Shown here: piece after piece, positions 22,554 to 35,846 of the stretch
Numbering within the stretch: the stretch's first letter is position 1
Layout: every line of letters starts with the position of its first letter
The notes under the pieces: model-generated
What the model saw: only the letters and a program-made list of their open reading frames with translations
Told to the model about the DNA's origin: nothing
The model's database searches: none
Position numbers and translations under genes: made by a program
Assembly (NCBI RefSeq): GCF_032854445.1
Contig: NC_088307.1
Span: 16,690,017 to 16,754,016, forward strand
From: Liolophura sinensis
Lineage: Eukaryota > Mollusca > Polyplacophora > Chitonida > Chitonidae
DNA length: 64,000 nt
Direction: 5' to 3'

Positions 22554-23755
22554 AGCTGTACGGTTAATGTGAAAATAGACACCAGTATTCTACCTTGTGT
22601 TCTCGACAATTTCCGCGACCATTCAGCATACTTTTCTTCATTTTCTGTCTGCCTATTTCCCATTAATTTTAGCATTGCACATACATATTCTCAAACTTCT
22701 TTTTCAGTACCGGAAGTTAAAGTACACAGAAGTATTCAAAGAAAGTAAAGAAGTAGTATTGTTAGTGGCATTTAGAACTTGGGATGATGGTACACTGAAC
22801 AAGGCATTCTTATGGATATACATCATCTTTCACCTGATAATGATGTTAGTAACTACATCGAAACTTCGTGTTAATAAACCAAGAAGATGTATATCCATAA
22901 CAACGCCTTGTTCAGTGTAGGATATTTACAAAGCTAAAAGTTCTTCATATCTTTTAGATAAATAAGTTTACCACTACTCTGATATGTCAAAAATGTATGC
23001 ATCACAATCAAAGTCTATCTAACAGTTTTAGCTACTATTTTACAAAAGAATTAATTAATGGTAATTAACCAATCCGAAATCACAGCTTCAACCTTTATGT
23101 TCCATTCTACCATACAAACTATTTTCTGCGCACATTGCGCGTTATGGGGACTCAAGAATGCAACAAATTGACATTCGACCTCAAAACTACAATTTCTGTT
23201 TCACATTTCAAGTCTAAACTAAAGAATCATCTCCATACACTTTAATCTCCGTGTATATAAGTTTTCTCTTTGATATTTCTCAATATGTTTGATGTGCAAT
23301 TATGCTTTTTATTATGTTATATGTTAGATTGATTTAATCACCATATACGCATGGCCGATTTCTCAACAATACATTGTATGGCACACAGGTCTCTCAGCAG
23401 ACTTTACTCTGGCCATACCATTCTCATATCTGAAGATCACATCTATGTATCCTTATAGATATGGTGAATAAAGATATTACTGATACTAATACTTATGCAA
23501 ACAGGGCTTCTTAAGATCTTGACTCACGCCTTTCACAGATGCATTTCAACAAAAATATTTTATTTATATTCTTCAAATTCTTTTTCAATACCGGTCGTTA
23601 AAAGTAAACTGAAATTAAAAAAAGTAGAGTTTACCGGAATATTTTTTTTCTGATTTCTTTTTCCTTTTATTTTGCTGTGAATGAGAATTCTGCGTTGTAC
23701 GAAAGGTAGGAAGCGTTTGAAAATGAGAAAAAATGGACGAAAAAAAAGGTTTATG

Positions 23756-23874
23756 TGTCAGAAGTGGGATTCGAACCCACGCCCACATTCGTGGACCAGA
23801 ACTCTCATGCACTCTGCAACAGAGAAGATCTGGGATCTTGAGTCTGGCGCCTTAGACCAGTCGGCCACCCTGAC
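23756..23874 (-). tRNA. tRNA-Leu(CAA) with intron, copy 5 (variant)
   Basis: Intron stem CTCTG/CAGAG. It differs at the end of the acceptor stem (GGG for GGA, still able to wobble-pair) and in the D loop (GACTGG for GAGTGG, inside box A). A T8 run follows. Function is possible but less sure. Confidence 0.85.
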
Positions 23875-25072
23875 AGCTGTACGGTTCATGTGAAAATAGA
23901 CACCAGTATTCTACCTTGTGTTCTCGACAATTTCCGCGACCATTCGGCATACTTTTCTTCATTATCTGTCTGCCTATTTCCCATTAAGTTTAGCATTGCA
24001 CATACATATTCTCGAACTTCTTTTTCAGTACCGGAAGTTAAAGTACACAGAAGTATTCAAAGAAGGTAAAGAAGTAGTATTGTTAGTGGCATTTAGAACT
24101 TGGGATGATGGTACACTGAACAAGGCATTCTTATGGATATACATCATCTATCACCTGATAATGATGTTAGTAACTACATCGAAACTTCGTGTTAATAAAC
24201 CAAGAAGATGTATATCCATAACAACGCCTTGTTCAGTGTAGGATATTTACAAAGCTAAAAGTTCTTCATATCTTTTAGATAAATAAGTTTACCACTGCCC
24301 TGATATGTCAAAAATATATGCATCACAATCAAAGTCTATCCAACAGCTTTTGCTACTATTTTACAAGACAGTTAATTAATGGTAATTATCCAATCCGAAA
24401 TCACAGCTTCAACCTTTATGTTCCATTCTACCATACAAACTATTTTCTACGCACATTGCGCGTAATGGGGACTCAAGAATGCAACAAATTGACATTCGAC
24501 CTCAAAACTACAATTTCTGTTTCACATTTCAAGTCTAAACTAAAGAATCATCTCCATACACTTTAATCTCCGTGCATATAAATTTTCTCTTTGATATTTC
24601 TCAATGTGTTTGATGTGCAATTATGCTTTATATTATGTTATATGTTACATTGATTTAATCACCATATACGCATGGCCGATTTCTCAACAATACATTGTAT
24701 GGCACACAGGTCTCTCAGCAGACTTTACTCGGGCCATGCCATTCTCATATCTGAAGATCACATCTATGCATCCTTATAAATATGGTGAATAAAGATATTA
24801 CTGATACTAATACTTATGTATACAGGGCTTCTTAAGATCTTGAGTCACGACTTTCACAGATGCATTTCAACAAAAATATTTTATTTATATTCTGCAAATT
24901 CTTTTTCAATACCGGTCGTTAAAAGTAAATTGAAATAAAAAAAAATTAGTGTTTACAGTAATATTATATTTCAGATTTTTTCCTTTTATTTTGCAGTGAA
25001 TGAGAATTCTGCGTTGTACGAAAGGTAGAAAGCGTTTTAAAATGGGAAAAAATGGACGGAAAAAAAATTGTG

Positions 25073-25191
25073 TGTCAGAAGTGGGATTCGAACCCACGCC
25101 CACATTCGTGGACCAGAACTCTCATGCACTCTGCAACAGAGAAGATCTGGGATCTTGAGTCTGGCGCCTTAGACCACTCGGCCATCCTGAC
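25073..25191 (-). tRNA. tRNA-Leu(CAA) with intron, copy 6
   Basis: Intact body, CTCTG/CAGAG intron stem, T8 terminator. Same sequence as copy 8, which lies exactly 2,595 bp away. Confidence 0.93.
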
Positions 25192-26350
25192 AGCTGTACA
25201 GATGATGTGAAAATAGACACTAGTATTCTACCTTGTATTCTCGACTATTTCCGCGACCGTTCGGCATACTTTTCTTCATTATCTGTCTGCCTATTTCCCA
25301 TTAATTTTAGCATTGCACATACATATTCTCAAACTTCTTTTTCAGTACCGGAAGTTAAAGTACACAGAAGTATTCAAAGAAGGTAAAGAAGTAGTATTGT
25401 TAGTGGCATTTAGAACTTGGGATGATGGTACACTGAACAAGGCATTCTTATGGATATACATCATCTATCACCTGATAATGATGTTAGTAACTACATCGAA
25501 ACGTCGTGTTAATAAACCAAAAAGATGTATATCCATAACAACGCCTTGTTCAGTGTAGGATATTTACAAAGCTAAAAGTTCTTCATATCTTTTAGATAAA
25601 TAAGTTTACCACTACTCTGATATCTCGAAAATGTATGCATCACCCTCAAAGTCTATCTAACAGCTTTAGCTACTATTTTACAAGACAGTTAATTAATGGT
25701 AATCAACCAATCCGAAATCACAGCTTCAACCTTTATGTTCCATTCTACCATACAAACTATTTTCTACGCACATTGCGCCTTATGGGGACTCAAGAATGCA
25801 ACAAATTGACATTCAAACTCAAAACTACAATTTCTGTTTCACATTTCAAGTCTAAACTAAAGAATTCTCTTTGATATTTCTCAATGTGTTTGATGTGCAA
25901 TTATGCTTTATTTTATGTTATATGTTAGATTGATTTAATCACCATATACGCATGGCCGATTTCTAGACAATACATTGTATGGCACACAGGTCTCTCAGCA
26001 GACTTTACTCGGGCCATGCCATTCTTATATCTGAAGATCACATCTATGCATCCTTATAAATATGGTGAATAAAGATATTACTGACACTAATACTTATGTA
26101 TACAGGGCTTCTTAAGATCTTGAGTCACGTCTTTTACAGATGCATTTCAACAAAGATATTTTATTTATATTTTTCAAATTCTTTTTCAATACCGGTCGTT
26201 AAAAGTAAACTGAAATAAAAAAGTAGTGTTTACCGGAATATTATTTTTCTGATTTTTTTCCTTTTATTTTGCTGTGAATGAGAATTCTGCATTGTACGAA
26301 AGGTAGAAAGCGTTTTAAAATGGGAAAAATGGCCGAAATAAAAAATTGCG

Positions 26351-26469
26351 TGTCAGAAGTGGGATTCGAACCCATGCCCACATTCGTGGACCAGAACTCT
26401 CATGCACTCTGCAACAGAGAAGATCTGGGATCTTGAGTCTGGCGCCTTAGACCACTCGGCCATCCTGAC
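26351..26469 (-). tRNA. tRNA-Leu(CAA) with intron, copy 7 (T-stem change)
   Basis: Body as copy 6, but the first base of the T stem is A instead of G (GCATGGGTTCGAATCCCAC), giving an A-C mismatch. Boxes A and B are intact. T6 run downstream. Confidence 0.85.
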
Positions 26470-27667
26470 AGCTGTACAGATGATGTGAAAATAGACACCA
26501 GTATTCTACCTTGTATTCTCGACAATTTCCGCGACCATTTGGCATACTTTTCTTCATTATCTGTCTGCCTGTTTCCCATTAATTTTAGCATTGCACATAC
26601 ATATTCTCAAACTTCTTTTTCAGTACCGGAAGTTAAAGTACACAGAAGTATTCAAAGAAGGTAAAGAAGTAGTATTGTTAGTGGCATTTAGAACTTGGGA
26701 TGATGGTACACTGAACAAGGCATTCTTATGGATATACATCATCTATCACCTGATAATGATGTTAGTAGCTAAATCGAAACGTCGTGTTAATAAACCAAGA
26801 AGATGTATATCCATAACAACGCCTTGTTCAGTGTAGGATATTTACAAAGCTAAAAGTTCTTCATATCTTTTAGATAAATAAGTTTACCACTGCCCTGATA
26901 TGTCAAAAATATATGCATCACAATCAAAGTCTATCCAACAGCTTTTGCTACTATTTTACAAGACAGTTAATTAATGGTAATTATCCAATCCGAAATCACA
27001 GCTTCAACCTTTATGTTCCATTCTACCATACAAACTATTTTCTACGCACATTGCGCGTAATGGGGACTCAAGAATGCAACAAATTGACATTCGACCTCAA
27101 AACTACAATTTCTGTTTCACATTTCAAGTCTAAACTAAAGAATCATCTCCATACACTTTAATCTCCGTGCATATAAATTTTCTCTTTGATATTTCTCAAT
27201 GTGTTTGATGTGCAATTATGCTTTATATTATGTTATATGTTACATTGATTTAATCACCATATACGCATGGCCGATTTCTCAACAATACATTGTATGGCAC
27301 ACAGGTCTCTCAGCAGACTTTACTCGGGCCATGCCATTCTCATATCTGAAGATCACATCTATGCATCCTTATAAATATGGTGAATAAAGATATTACTGAT
27401 ACTAATACTTATGTATACAGGGCTTCTTAAGATCTTGAGTCACGACTTTCACAGATGCATTTCAACAAAAATATTTTATTTATATTCTGCAAATTCTTTT
27501 TCAATACCGGTCGTTAAAAGTAAATTGAAATAAAAAAAAATTAGTGTTTACAGTAATATTATATTTCAGATTTTTTCCTTTTATTTTGCAGTGAATGAGA
27601 ATTCTGCGTTGTACGAAAGGTAGAAAGCGTTTTAAAATGGGAAAAAATGGACGGAAAAAAAATTGTG

Positions 27668-27786
27668 TGTCAGAAGTGGGATTCGAACCCACGCCCACAT
27701 TCGTGGACCAGAACTCTCATGCACTCTGCAACAGAGAAGATCTGGGATCTTGAGTCTGGCGCCTTAGACCACTCGGCCATCCTGAC
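27668..27786 (-). tRNA. tRNA-Leu(CAA) with intron, copy 8
   Basis: Duplicate of copy 6 through the 2,595 bp duplication; intact. Confidence 0.93.
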
Positions 27787-28945
27787 AGCTGTACAGATGA
27801 TGTGAAAATAGACACTAGTATTCTACCTTGTATTCTCGACTATTTCCGCGACCGTTCGGCATACTTTTCTTCATTATCTGTCTGCCTATTTCCCATTAAT
27901 TTTAGCATTGCACATACATATTCTCAAACTTCTTTTTCAGTACCGGAAGTTAAAGTACACAGAAGTATTCAAAGAAGGTAAAGAAGTAGTATTGTTAGTG
28001 GCATTTAGAACTTGGGATGATGGTACACTGAACAAGGCATTCTTATGGATATACATCATCTATCACCTGATAATGATGTTAGTAACTACATCGAAACGTC
28101 GTGTTAATAAACCAAGAAGATGTATATCCATAACAACGCCTTGTTCAGTGTAGGATATTTACAAAGCTAAAAGTTCTTCATATCTTTTAGATAAATAAGT
28201 TTACCACTACTCTGATATCTCGAAAATGTATGCATCACCCTCAAAGTCTATCTAACAGCTTTAGCTACTATTTTACAAGACAGTTAATTAATGGTAATCA
28301 ACCAATCCGAAATCACAGCTTCAACCTTTATGTTCCATTCTACCATACAAACTATTTTCTACGCACATTGCGCCTTATGGGGACTCAAGAATGCAACAAA
28401 TTGACATTCAAACTCAAAACTACAATTTCTGTTTCACATTTCAAGTCTAAACTAAAGAATTCTCTTTGATATTTCTCAATGTGTTTGATGTGCAATTATG
28501 CTTTATTTTATGTTATATGTTAGATTGATTTAATCACCATATACGCATGGCCGATTTCTAGACAATACATTGTATGGCACACAGGTCTCTCAGCAGACTT
28601 TACTCGGGCCATGCCATTCTTATATCTGAAGATCACATCTATGCATCCTTATAAATATGGTGAATAAAGATATTACTGACACTAATACTTATGTATACAG
28701 GGCTTCTTAAGATCTTGAGTCACGTCTTTTACAGATGCATTTCAACAAAGATATTTTATTTATATTTTTCAAATTCTTTTTCAATACCGGTCGTTAAAAG
28801 TAAACTGAAATAAAAAAGTAGTGTTTACCGGAATATTATTTTTCTGATTTTTTTCCTTTTATTTTGCTGTGAATGAGAATTCTGCATTGTACGAAAGGTA
28901 GAAAGCGTTTTAAAATGGGAAAAATGGCCGAAATAAAAAATTGCG

Positions 28946-29064
28946 TGTCAGAAGTGGGATTCGAACCCATGCCCACATTCGTGGACCAGAACTCTCATGC
29001 ACTCTGCAACAGAGAAGATCTGGGATCTTGAGTCTGGCGCCTTAGACCACTCGGCCATCCTGAC
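28946..29064 (-). tRNA. tRNA-Leu(CAA) with intron, copy 9 (T-stem change)
   Basis: Duplicate of copy 7, sharing its A-C mismatch in the T stem. Confidence 0.85.
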
Positions 29065-30244
29065 AGCTGTACAGATGATGTGAAAATAGACACCAGTATT
29101 CTACCTTGTATTCTCGACAATTTCCGCGACCATTTGGCATACTTTTCTTCATTATCTGTCTGCCTGTTTCCCATTAATTTTAGCATTGCACATACATATT
29201 CTCAAACTTCTTTTTCAGTACCGGAAGTTAAAGTACACAGAAGTATTCAAAGAAGGTAAAGAAGTAGTATTGTTAGTGGCATTTAGAACTTGGGATGATG
29301 GTACACTGAACAAGGCATTCTTATGGATATACATCATCTATCACCTGATAATGATGTTAGTAGCTAAATCGAAACGTCGTGTTAATAAACCAAGAAGATG
29401 TATATCCATAACAACGCCTTGTTCAGTGTAGGATATTTACAAAGCTAAAAGTTCTTCATATCTTTTAGATAAATAAGTTTACCACTGCCCTGATATCTCG
29501 AAAAAGTCTATCTAACAGCTTTAGCTACTATTTTACAAGAGAATTAATTAATAGTAATTAACCAATCCGAAATCACAGCTTCAACCTTTATGTTCCATTC
29601 TACCATACAAACTATTTTCTACGCACATTGCGCCTTATGGCTACTCAAGAATGCAACAAATTGACATTCGACCTCAAAACTACAATTTCTGTTTCACATT
29701 TCAAGACTAAACTAAATATATCATCTCTATACACTTTAATCTCCGTGTATATAAGTTTTCTCTTTGATATTTCTCAATGTGTTTGATGTGCAATTATGCT
29801 TCATATTATGTTATATGTTAGATTGATTTAATCACTATATACGCATGGCATATTTCTCAACAATACATTGTATGGCCCACAGGCCTCTCAGCAGACTTTA
29901 CTCTGGCCATGCCATTCTCATATCTGAAGATCACATCTGTGTATCCTTATAAATATGGTGAATAAAGATATTACTGATACTAATACTTATGTATACAGGC
30001 GTTCTTAAGATCTTGACTCACGCCTTTCACAGATGCATTTCAACAAAGATATTTTATTTATATTCTGCAAATTCTTTTTCAATACCGGTCGTTAAAAGTA
30101 AACTGAAATAAAAAAAAGTAGTGTTTACCTAAATATTTATTTTCTGATTTTTTTCTCTTTTTTTGCTATGAATGATAATTCTGCGTTGTACGAAAGGTAG
30201 GAAGCGTTTGAAAATGGGAAAAAATGGACGGAAAAAAAATTGTG

Positions 30245-30363
30245 TGTCAGAAGTGGGATTCGAACCCACGCCCACATTCGTGGACCAGAAATCTCATGGA
30301 CCCTGAAGCAGGGAAGATCCATGATCTTGAGTCTGGCGCCTTAGACCAGTCGGCCATCCTGAC
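30245..30363 (-). tRNA. tRNA-Leu(CAA) with intron, copy 10 (D-loop variant)
   Basis: Carries the GACTGG D-loop change also seen in copy 5, but a CCCTG/CAGGG intron stem as in subfamily A. That mix suggests gene conversion or unequal exchange between units. T8 run downstream. Confidence 0.87.
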
Positions 30364-31551
30364 AGCTGTACAGATGATGTGAAAATAGACACTAGTATTC
30401 TACCTTGTATTCTCGACAATTTCCGCGACCATTCGGCATACTTTTCTTCATTATCTGTCTGCCTGTTTCCCATTAAGTTTAGCATTGCACATACATATTC
30501 TCAAACTTCTTTTTCAGTACCGGAAGTTAAAGTACACAGAAGTATTCAAAGAAAATAAAGAAGTAGTATTGTTAGTGGCATTTAGAACTTGGGATGATGG
30601 TACACTGAACAAGGCATTCTTATGGATATACATCATCTATCACCTGATAATGATGTTAGTAACTACATCGAAACGTCGTGTTAATAAACCAAGAAGATGT
30701 ATATCCATAACAACGCCTTGTTCAGTGTAGGATATTTACAAAGCTAAAAGTTCTTCATATCTTTTAGATAAATAATTTTACCACTGCTCTGATATGTCAA
30801 AAATGTATGCATCACCCTCAAAGTCTATCTAACAGTTTTAGCTACTATTTTACAAGAGAATTAATTAATAGTAATTAACCAATCCGAAATCACAGCTTCA
30901 ACCTTTATGTTCCATTCTACCATACAAACTATTTTCTACGCACATTGCGCCTTATGGGGACTCAAGAATGCAACAAATTGACATTCGACCTCAAAACTAC
31001 AATTTCTGTTTCACATTTCAAGTCTAAACTAAAGAATCATCTCCATACACTTTGATCTCCGTGTATTCTCTTTGATATTTCTCAATGTGTTTGATGTGCA
31101 ATTATGCTTTATATTATGTTATATGTTAGATTGATTTAATCACCATATACGCATGGCCGATTTCTCAACAATACATTGTATGGCACACAGGTCTCTCACC
31201 AGACTTTACTCTGGCCATGCCATTCTCATATCTGAAGATCACATCTATGCATCCTTATAAATATGGTGAATAAAGATATTACTGATACTAATACTTATGT
31301 ATACAGGGCTTCTTAAGATCTTGACTCACGCCTTACACAGATGCATTTCAACAAAGATATTTTATTTATATTCTTCAAATTCTTTTTCAATACCGGTCGT
31401 TAAAAGTAAACTGAAATAAAAAAATGTAGTGTTTACCGAAATATTATTTTTCTGATTTTTTCCTTTTATTTTGCAGTGAATGAGAATTCTGCGTTGTACG
31501 AAAGGTAGGAAGCGTTTTAAAATGGGAAAAATGGACGAAAAAAAAATTGTG

Positions 31552-31670
31552 TGTCAGAAGTGGGATTCGAACCCACGCCCACATTCGTGGACCAGAACTC
31601 TCATGCACTCTGCAATAGAGAAGATCTGTGATCTTGAGTCTGGCGCCTTAGACCACTCGGCCATCCTGAC
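31552..31670 (-). tRNA. tRNA-Leu(CAA) with intron, copy 11
   Basis: Intact body. One intron-stem base has changed (sense CTCTATTGCAGAG), leaving four pairs. Confidence 0.91.
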
Positions 31671-32489
31671 AGCTGTACGGTTAATGTGAAAATAGACACC
31701 AGTATTCTACCTTGTATTCTCGACAATTTCCGCGACCATTCGGCATACTTTTCTTCATTATCTGTCTGCCTATTTCCCATTAATTTTAGCATTCCACATA
31801 CATATTCTCAAACTTCTTTTTCAGTACCGGAAGTTAAAGTACACAGAAGTATTCAAAGAAGGTAAAGAAGTAGTATTGTTAGTGGCATTTAGAACTTGGG
31901 ATGATGGTACACTGAACAAGGCATTCTTATGGATATACATCATCTTTCACCTGATAATGATGTTAGTAACTACATCGGAACGTCGTGTTAATAAACCAAG
32001 AAGATGTATATCCATAACAACGCCTTGTTCAGTGTAGGATATTTGCAAAGCTAAAAGTTCTTTATATCTTTTAGATAAATAATTTTACCACTGCTCTGAT
32101 ATGTCAAAAATGTATGCATCACAATCAAAGTCTATCTAACAGTTTTAGCTACTATTTTACAAGAGAATTAATTAATAGTAATTAACCAATCCGAAATCAC
32201 AGCTTCAACGTTTATGTTCCATTCTACCATACAAACTATTTTCTACGCACATTGCGCGTTATGGGGACTAAAGAATGCAACAAATTGACATTCGACCTCG
32301 AAAACTACAATTTCTGTTTCACATTTCAAGTCTAAACTAAAGAATCATCTCCATACACTTTATTCTCCGTGTATATAAGTTTTCTCTTTGATATTTCTCA
32401 ATATGTTTGATGTGCAATTATGCTTTTTATTATGTTATATGTTAGATTGATTTAATCACCATATACGCATGGCCGATTTCTCAACAATA

Positions 32490-32688
32490 TCGCTGTGAGT
32501 TCAAGTCCAGCTCATGCTGGCTTCCTCTCCGGCCGTAAGTGGGAAGGTCTGGCAGCAACCTGCGGATGGTCGTGGGTTTCCCCCGGGCTGTGCCCGGTTT
32601 CCACCCACCATAATGCTGGCCGCCGTCTTATAAGTGAAATATTCTTGAGTACGGCGTAAAACACCAATCAAAAAAAAAAAAAAAAAAA
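32490..32688 (+). repeat. SINE family 1 inserted in an array unit
   Basis: A 5'-truncated SINE starting at CGCTGTGAGTTCAAG, running through the conserved body, and ending in an A run of about 19. It is flanked by the 11 bp duplication tctcaacaata (32479-32489 and 32689-32699). It explains the 1,530 bp unit and is absent from all other units, so it came after that unit was made. Confidence 0.93.
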
Positions 32689-33081
32689 TCTCAACAATAC
32701 ATTGTATGGCACACAGGTCTCTCAGCAGACTTTACTCTGGCAATACCATTCTCATATCTGAAGATCACATCTATGTATCCTTATAAATATGGTGAATAAA
32801 GATATTACTGATACTAATACTTATGCATACAGGGCTTCTTAAGATCTTGACTCACGCCTTTCACAGATGCATTTCAACAAAGATATTTTATTTATATTCC
32901 GCAAATTCTTTTTCAATACCGGTCGTTGAAAGTAAATTGAAATTCAAAAAAGTAGAGTTTACCGGAATATTTTTTTTCTGATTTATTTTCCTTTCATTTT
33001 GCTGTGAATGAGAATTCTGCGTTGTAAGAAAGGTAGAAAGCGTTTTAAAATGGGAAAAAATGGACGAAGAAAAGAATTATG

Positions 33082-33200
33082 TGTCAGAAGTGGGATTCGA
33101 ACCCACGCCCACATTCGTGGACCAGAACTCTCATGCACTCTGCAACAGAGAAGATCTGTGATCTTGAGTCTGGCGCCTTAGACCACTCGGCCATCCTGAC
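33082..33200 (-). tRNA. tRNA-Leu(CAA) with intron, copy 12
   Basis: Intact body, CTCTG/CAGAG intron stem. The downstream sense T runs are short and broken up, so termination may be less sharp. Confidence 0.92.
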
Positions 33201-34400
33201 AGCTGGATGGATAATGTGAAAATACACACCAGTATTCTACCTTGTATTCTCGACAATTTCCGCGACCATTCGGCATACTTTTCTTCATTATCTGTCTGCC
33301 TATTTCCCATTAAGTTTAGCATTGCACATACATATTCTCAAACTTCTTTTCCAGTACCGGAAGTTAAAGTACACAGAAGTATTCAAAGAAGGTAAGGAAG
33401 TAGTATTTTTAGTGGCATTTAGAACTTGGGATGATGGTACACTGAACAAGGCATTCTTATGGATATACATCATCTATCACCTGATAATGATGTTAGTAAC
33501 TACATCGAAACTTTGTGTTAATAAACCAAGAAGATGTATATCCATAACAACGCCTTGTTCAGTGTAGGATATTTACAAAGCTAAAAGTTCTTCATATCTT
33601 TTAGATAAGTAAGTTTACCACTTCCCTGATATGTCAAAAATGTATGCATCACAATCAAAGTCTATCCAACAGCTTTTGCTGCTATTTTACAAGACAGTTA
33701 ATTATTGGTAATAATCCAATCCGAAATCACAGATTTAACCTTTATGTTCCATTCTACCATACAAACTATTTTCTACGCACATTGCGCGTTATGGGGACTC
33801 AAGAAAGCAACAAATTGACATTCGACCTCAAAACTACAATTTCTCTTTCACATTTAAAGTCTAAACTAAAGAATCATCTCCATACACTTTAATCTCCGTG
33901 TATATAAGTTTTCTCTTTGATATTTCTCAATGTGTTTGATGTGCAATTATGCTTTATATTATGTTATATGTTAGATTGATTTAATCACCATACACGCATG
34001 GCCGATTTCTCAACAATACATTGTATGGCACACAGGTCTCTCAGCAGACTTTACTCTGGCAATACCATTCTCATATCTGAAGATCACATCTATGCATCCT
34101 TATAAATATGGTGAATAAAGATATTACTGATACTAATACTTATGCATACAGGGCTTCTTAAGATCTTGACTCACGCCTTTCACAGATGCATTTCAACAAC
34201 GATATTTTATTTATATTCTGCAAATTCTTTTTCAATACCGGTCGTTAGAAGTAAATTGAAATTAAAAAAAGTAAAGTTTACCTGAACATTTTTTTTCCGA
34301 TTTTTTTTTCCTTTTTATTTGCTGTGAATGAGAATTCTGCGTTGTACGAATGGTAGGAAGCGTTGTAAAATGGGAAAAATGGACGAAAAAAAAAATTGTG

Positions 34401-34519
34401 TGTCAGAAGTGGGATTCGAACCCACGCCCACATTCGTGGACCAGAACTCTCATGCACTCTGCAACAGAGAAGATCTGGGATCTTGAGTCTGGCGCCTTAG
34501 ACCACTCGGCCATCCTGAC
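34401..34519 (-). tRNA. tRNA-Leu(CAA) with intron, copy 13
   Basis: Intact body, CTCTG/CAGAG intron stem, long T run downstream. Confidence 0.93.
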
Positions 34520-35727
34520 AGCTGTACGGCTGTTGTGAAAATAGACACCAGTATTCTACCTTGTATTCTCGACAATTTCCGCGACCATTTGGCATACTTT
34601 TCTTCATTATCTGTCTGCCTATTTCCCATTAATTTTAGCATTGCACATACATATTCTCAAACTTCTTTTTCAGTACCGGAAGTTAAAGTACACAGAAGTA
34701 ATCAAAGAAAATAAAGAAGTAGTATTTTTAGTGGCATTTAGAACTTGGGATGATGGTACACTGAACAAGGCTTTCTTATGGATGTACATCGTCTTTCACC
34801 TGATAATGATGTTAGTAATTACATCGGAACGTCGTGTTAATAAACCAAGAAGATGTATATCCATAACAACGCCTTGTTCAGTGTAGGATATTTACAAAGC
34901 TAAAAGTTCTTCATATCTTTTAGATAAATAAGTTTACCACTGCTCTGATATCTCAAAAATGTATGCATCACAATCAAAGTCTATCCAACAGCTTTTGCTA
35001 CTATTTTACAAGACAGTTAATTAATGGTAATTATCCAATCCGAGATCACAGCTTCAACCTTTATGTTCCATTCTACCATACAAACTATTTTCTACGCACA
35101 TTGCGCCTTATGGGGACTCAAGAAAGCAACAAATTGACATTCGACCTCGAAAACTACAATTTCTTTTTCACATTTCACGTCTAAACTAAAGAATCATCTG
35201 CATACACTTTAATCTCCGTGTTTTCTCTTTGATATTTCTCAATGTGTTTGATGTGCCATTATGCTTTATATTACGTTATATGTTAGATTGATTTAATCAC
35301 TATATACGCATGGCCGATTTCTCAACAATACATTGTATGGCACACAGGTCTCTCAGCAGACTTTACTCTGGCAATACCATTCTCATATCTGAAGATCACA
35401 TCTATGTATCCTTATAGGTAGGCTATGGTGAATAAAGATATTACTGATACTAATACTTATGCATACAGGGCTTCTTAGGATCTTGAGTCACGCCTTTCAC
35501 AGATGCATGTCAACAAAAATATTTTATTGATGTTTTCCAAATTCTTTTCCAGTACCCGTCGTTAAAAGTAAAGAGAAATAAAAAGAAAGTAGTCTACATG
35601 AATATTTCTTTTCTGATTTTTTCTTTTTTTTTTTTATCCCTTTATTTTGCTGTAAATAAGAATTCTGCGTTGTACGAAAGGTAGGAAGTGTTTTGAATTG
35701 GGAAAAATGGGAGGAAAAAAAATTATG

Positions 35728-35846
35728 TGTCAGAAGTGGGATTCGAACCCACGCCCACATTCGTGGACCAGAACTCTCATGCACCCTGAAGCAGGGAAGA
35801 TCCGGGATCTTGAGTCTGGCGCCTTAGACCACTCGGCCATCCTGAC
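35728..35846 (-). tRNA. tRNA-Leu(CAA) with intron, copy 14 (right end of array)
   Basis: Intact body with a CCCTG/CAGGG intron stem. It sits in a subfamily A unit that closes the array. T8 run downstream. Confidence 0.93.

Larger units (their letters stand above)
24187..29495 (+). repeat. Recent 2,595 bp two-unit duplication within the array
   Basis: About 24187-26781 is repeated at 26782-29376 with a constant offset of 2,595 bp, and the match runs on to about 29495. Every reading frame, tRNA variant and indel I compared is shared, including the private T-stem change of tRNA copy 7. The duplicated block is two units, one of about 1,317 bp and one of about 1,278 bp, the shorter lacking sequence after the LINE fossil. 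Confidence 0.9.

Noticed and set aside
13630-35184. Many short open frames repeated in each array unit as a possible multicopy protein gene
   Set aside because: Differences between unit subfamilies are almost all residue-changing, starts and stops shift freely, and part of the sequence matches a LINE tail.
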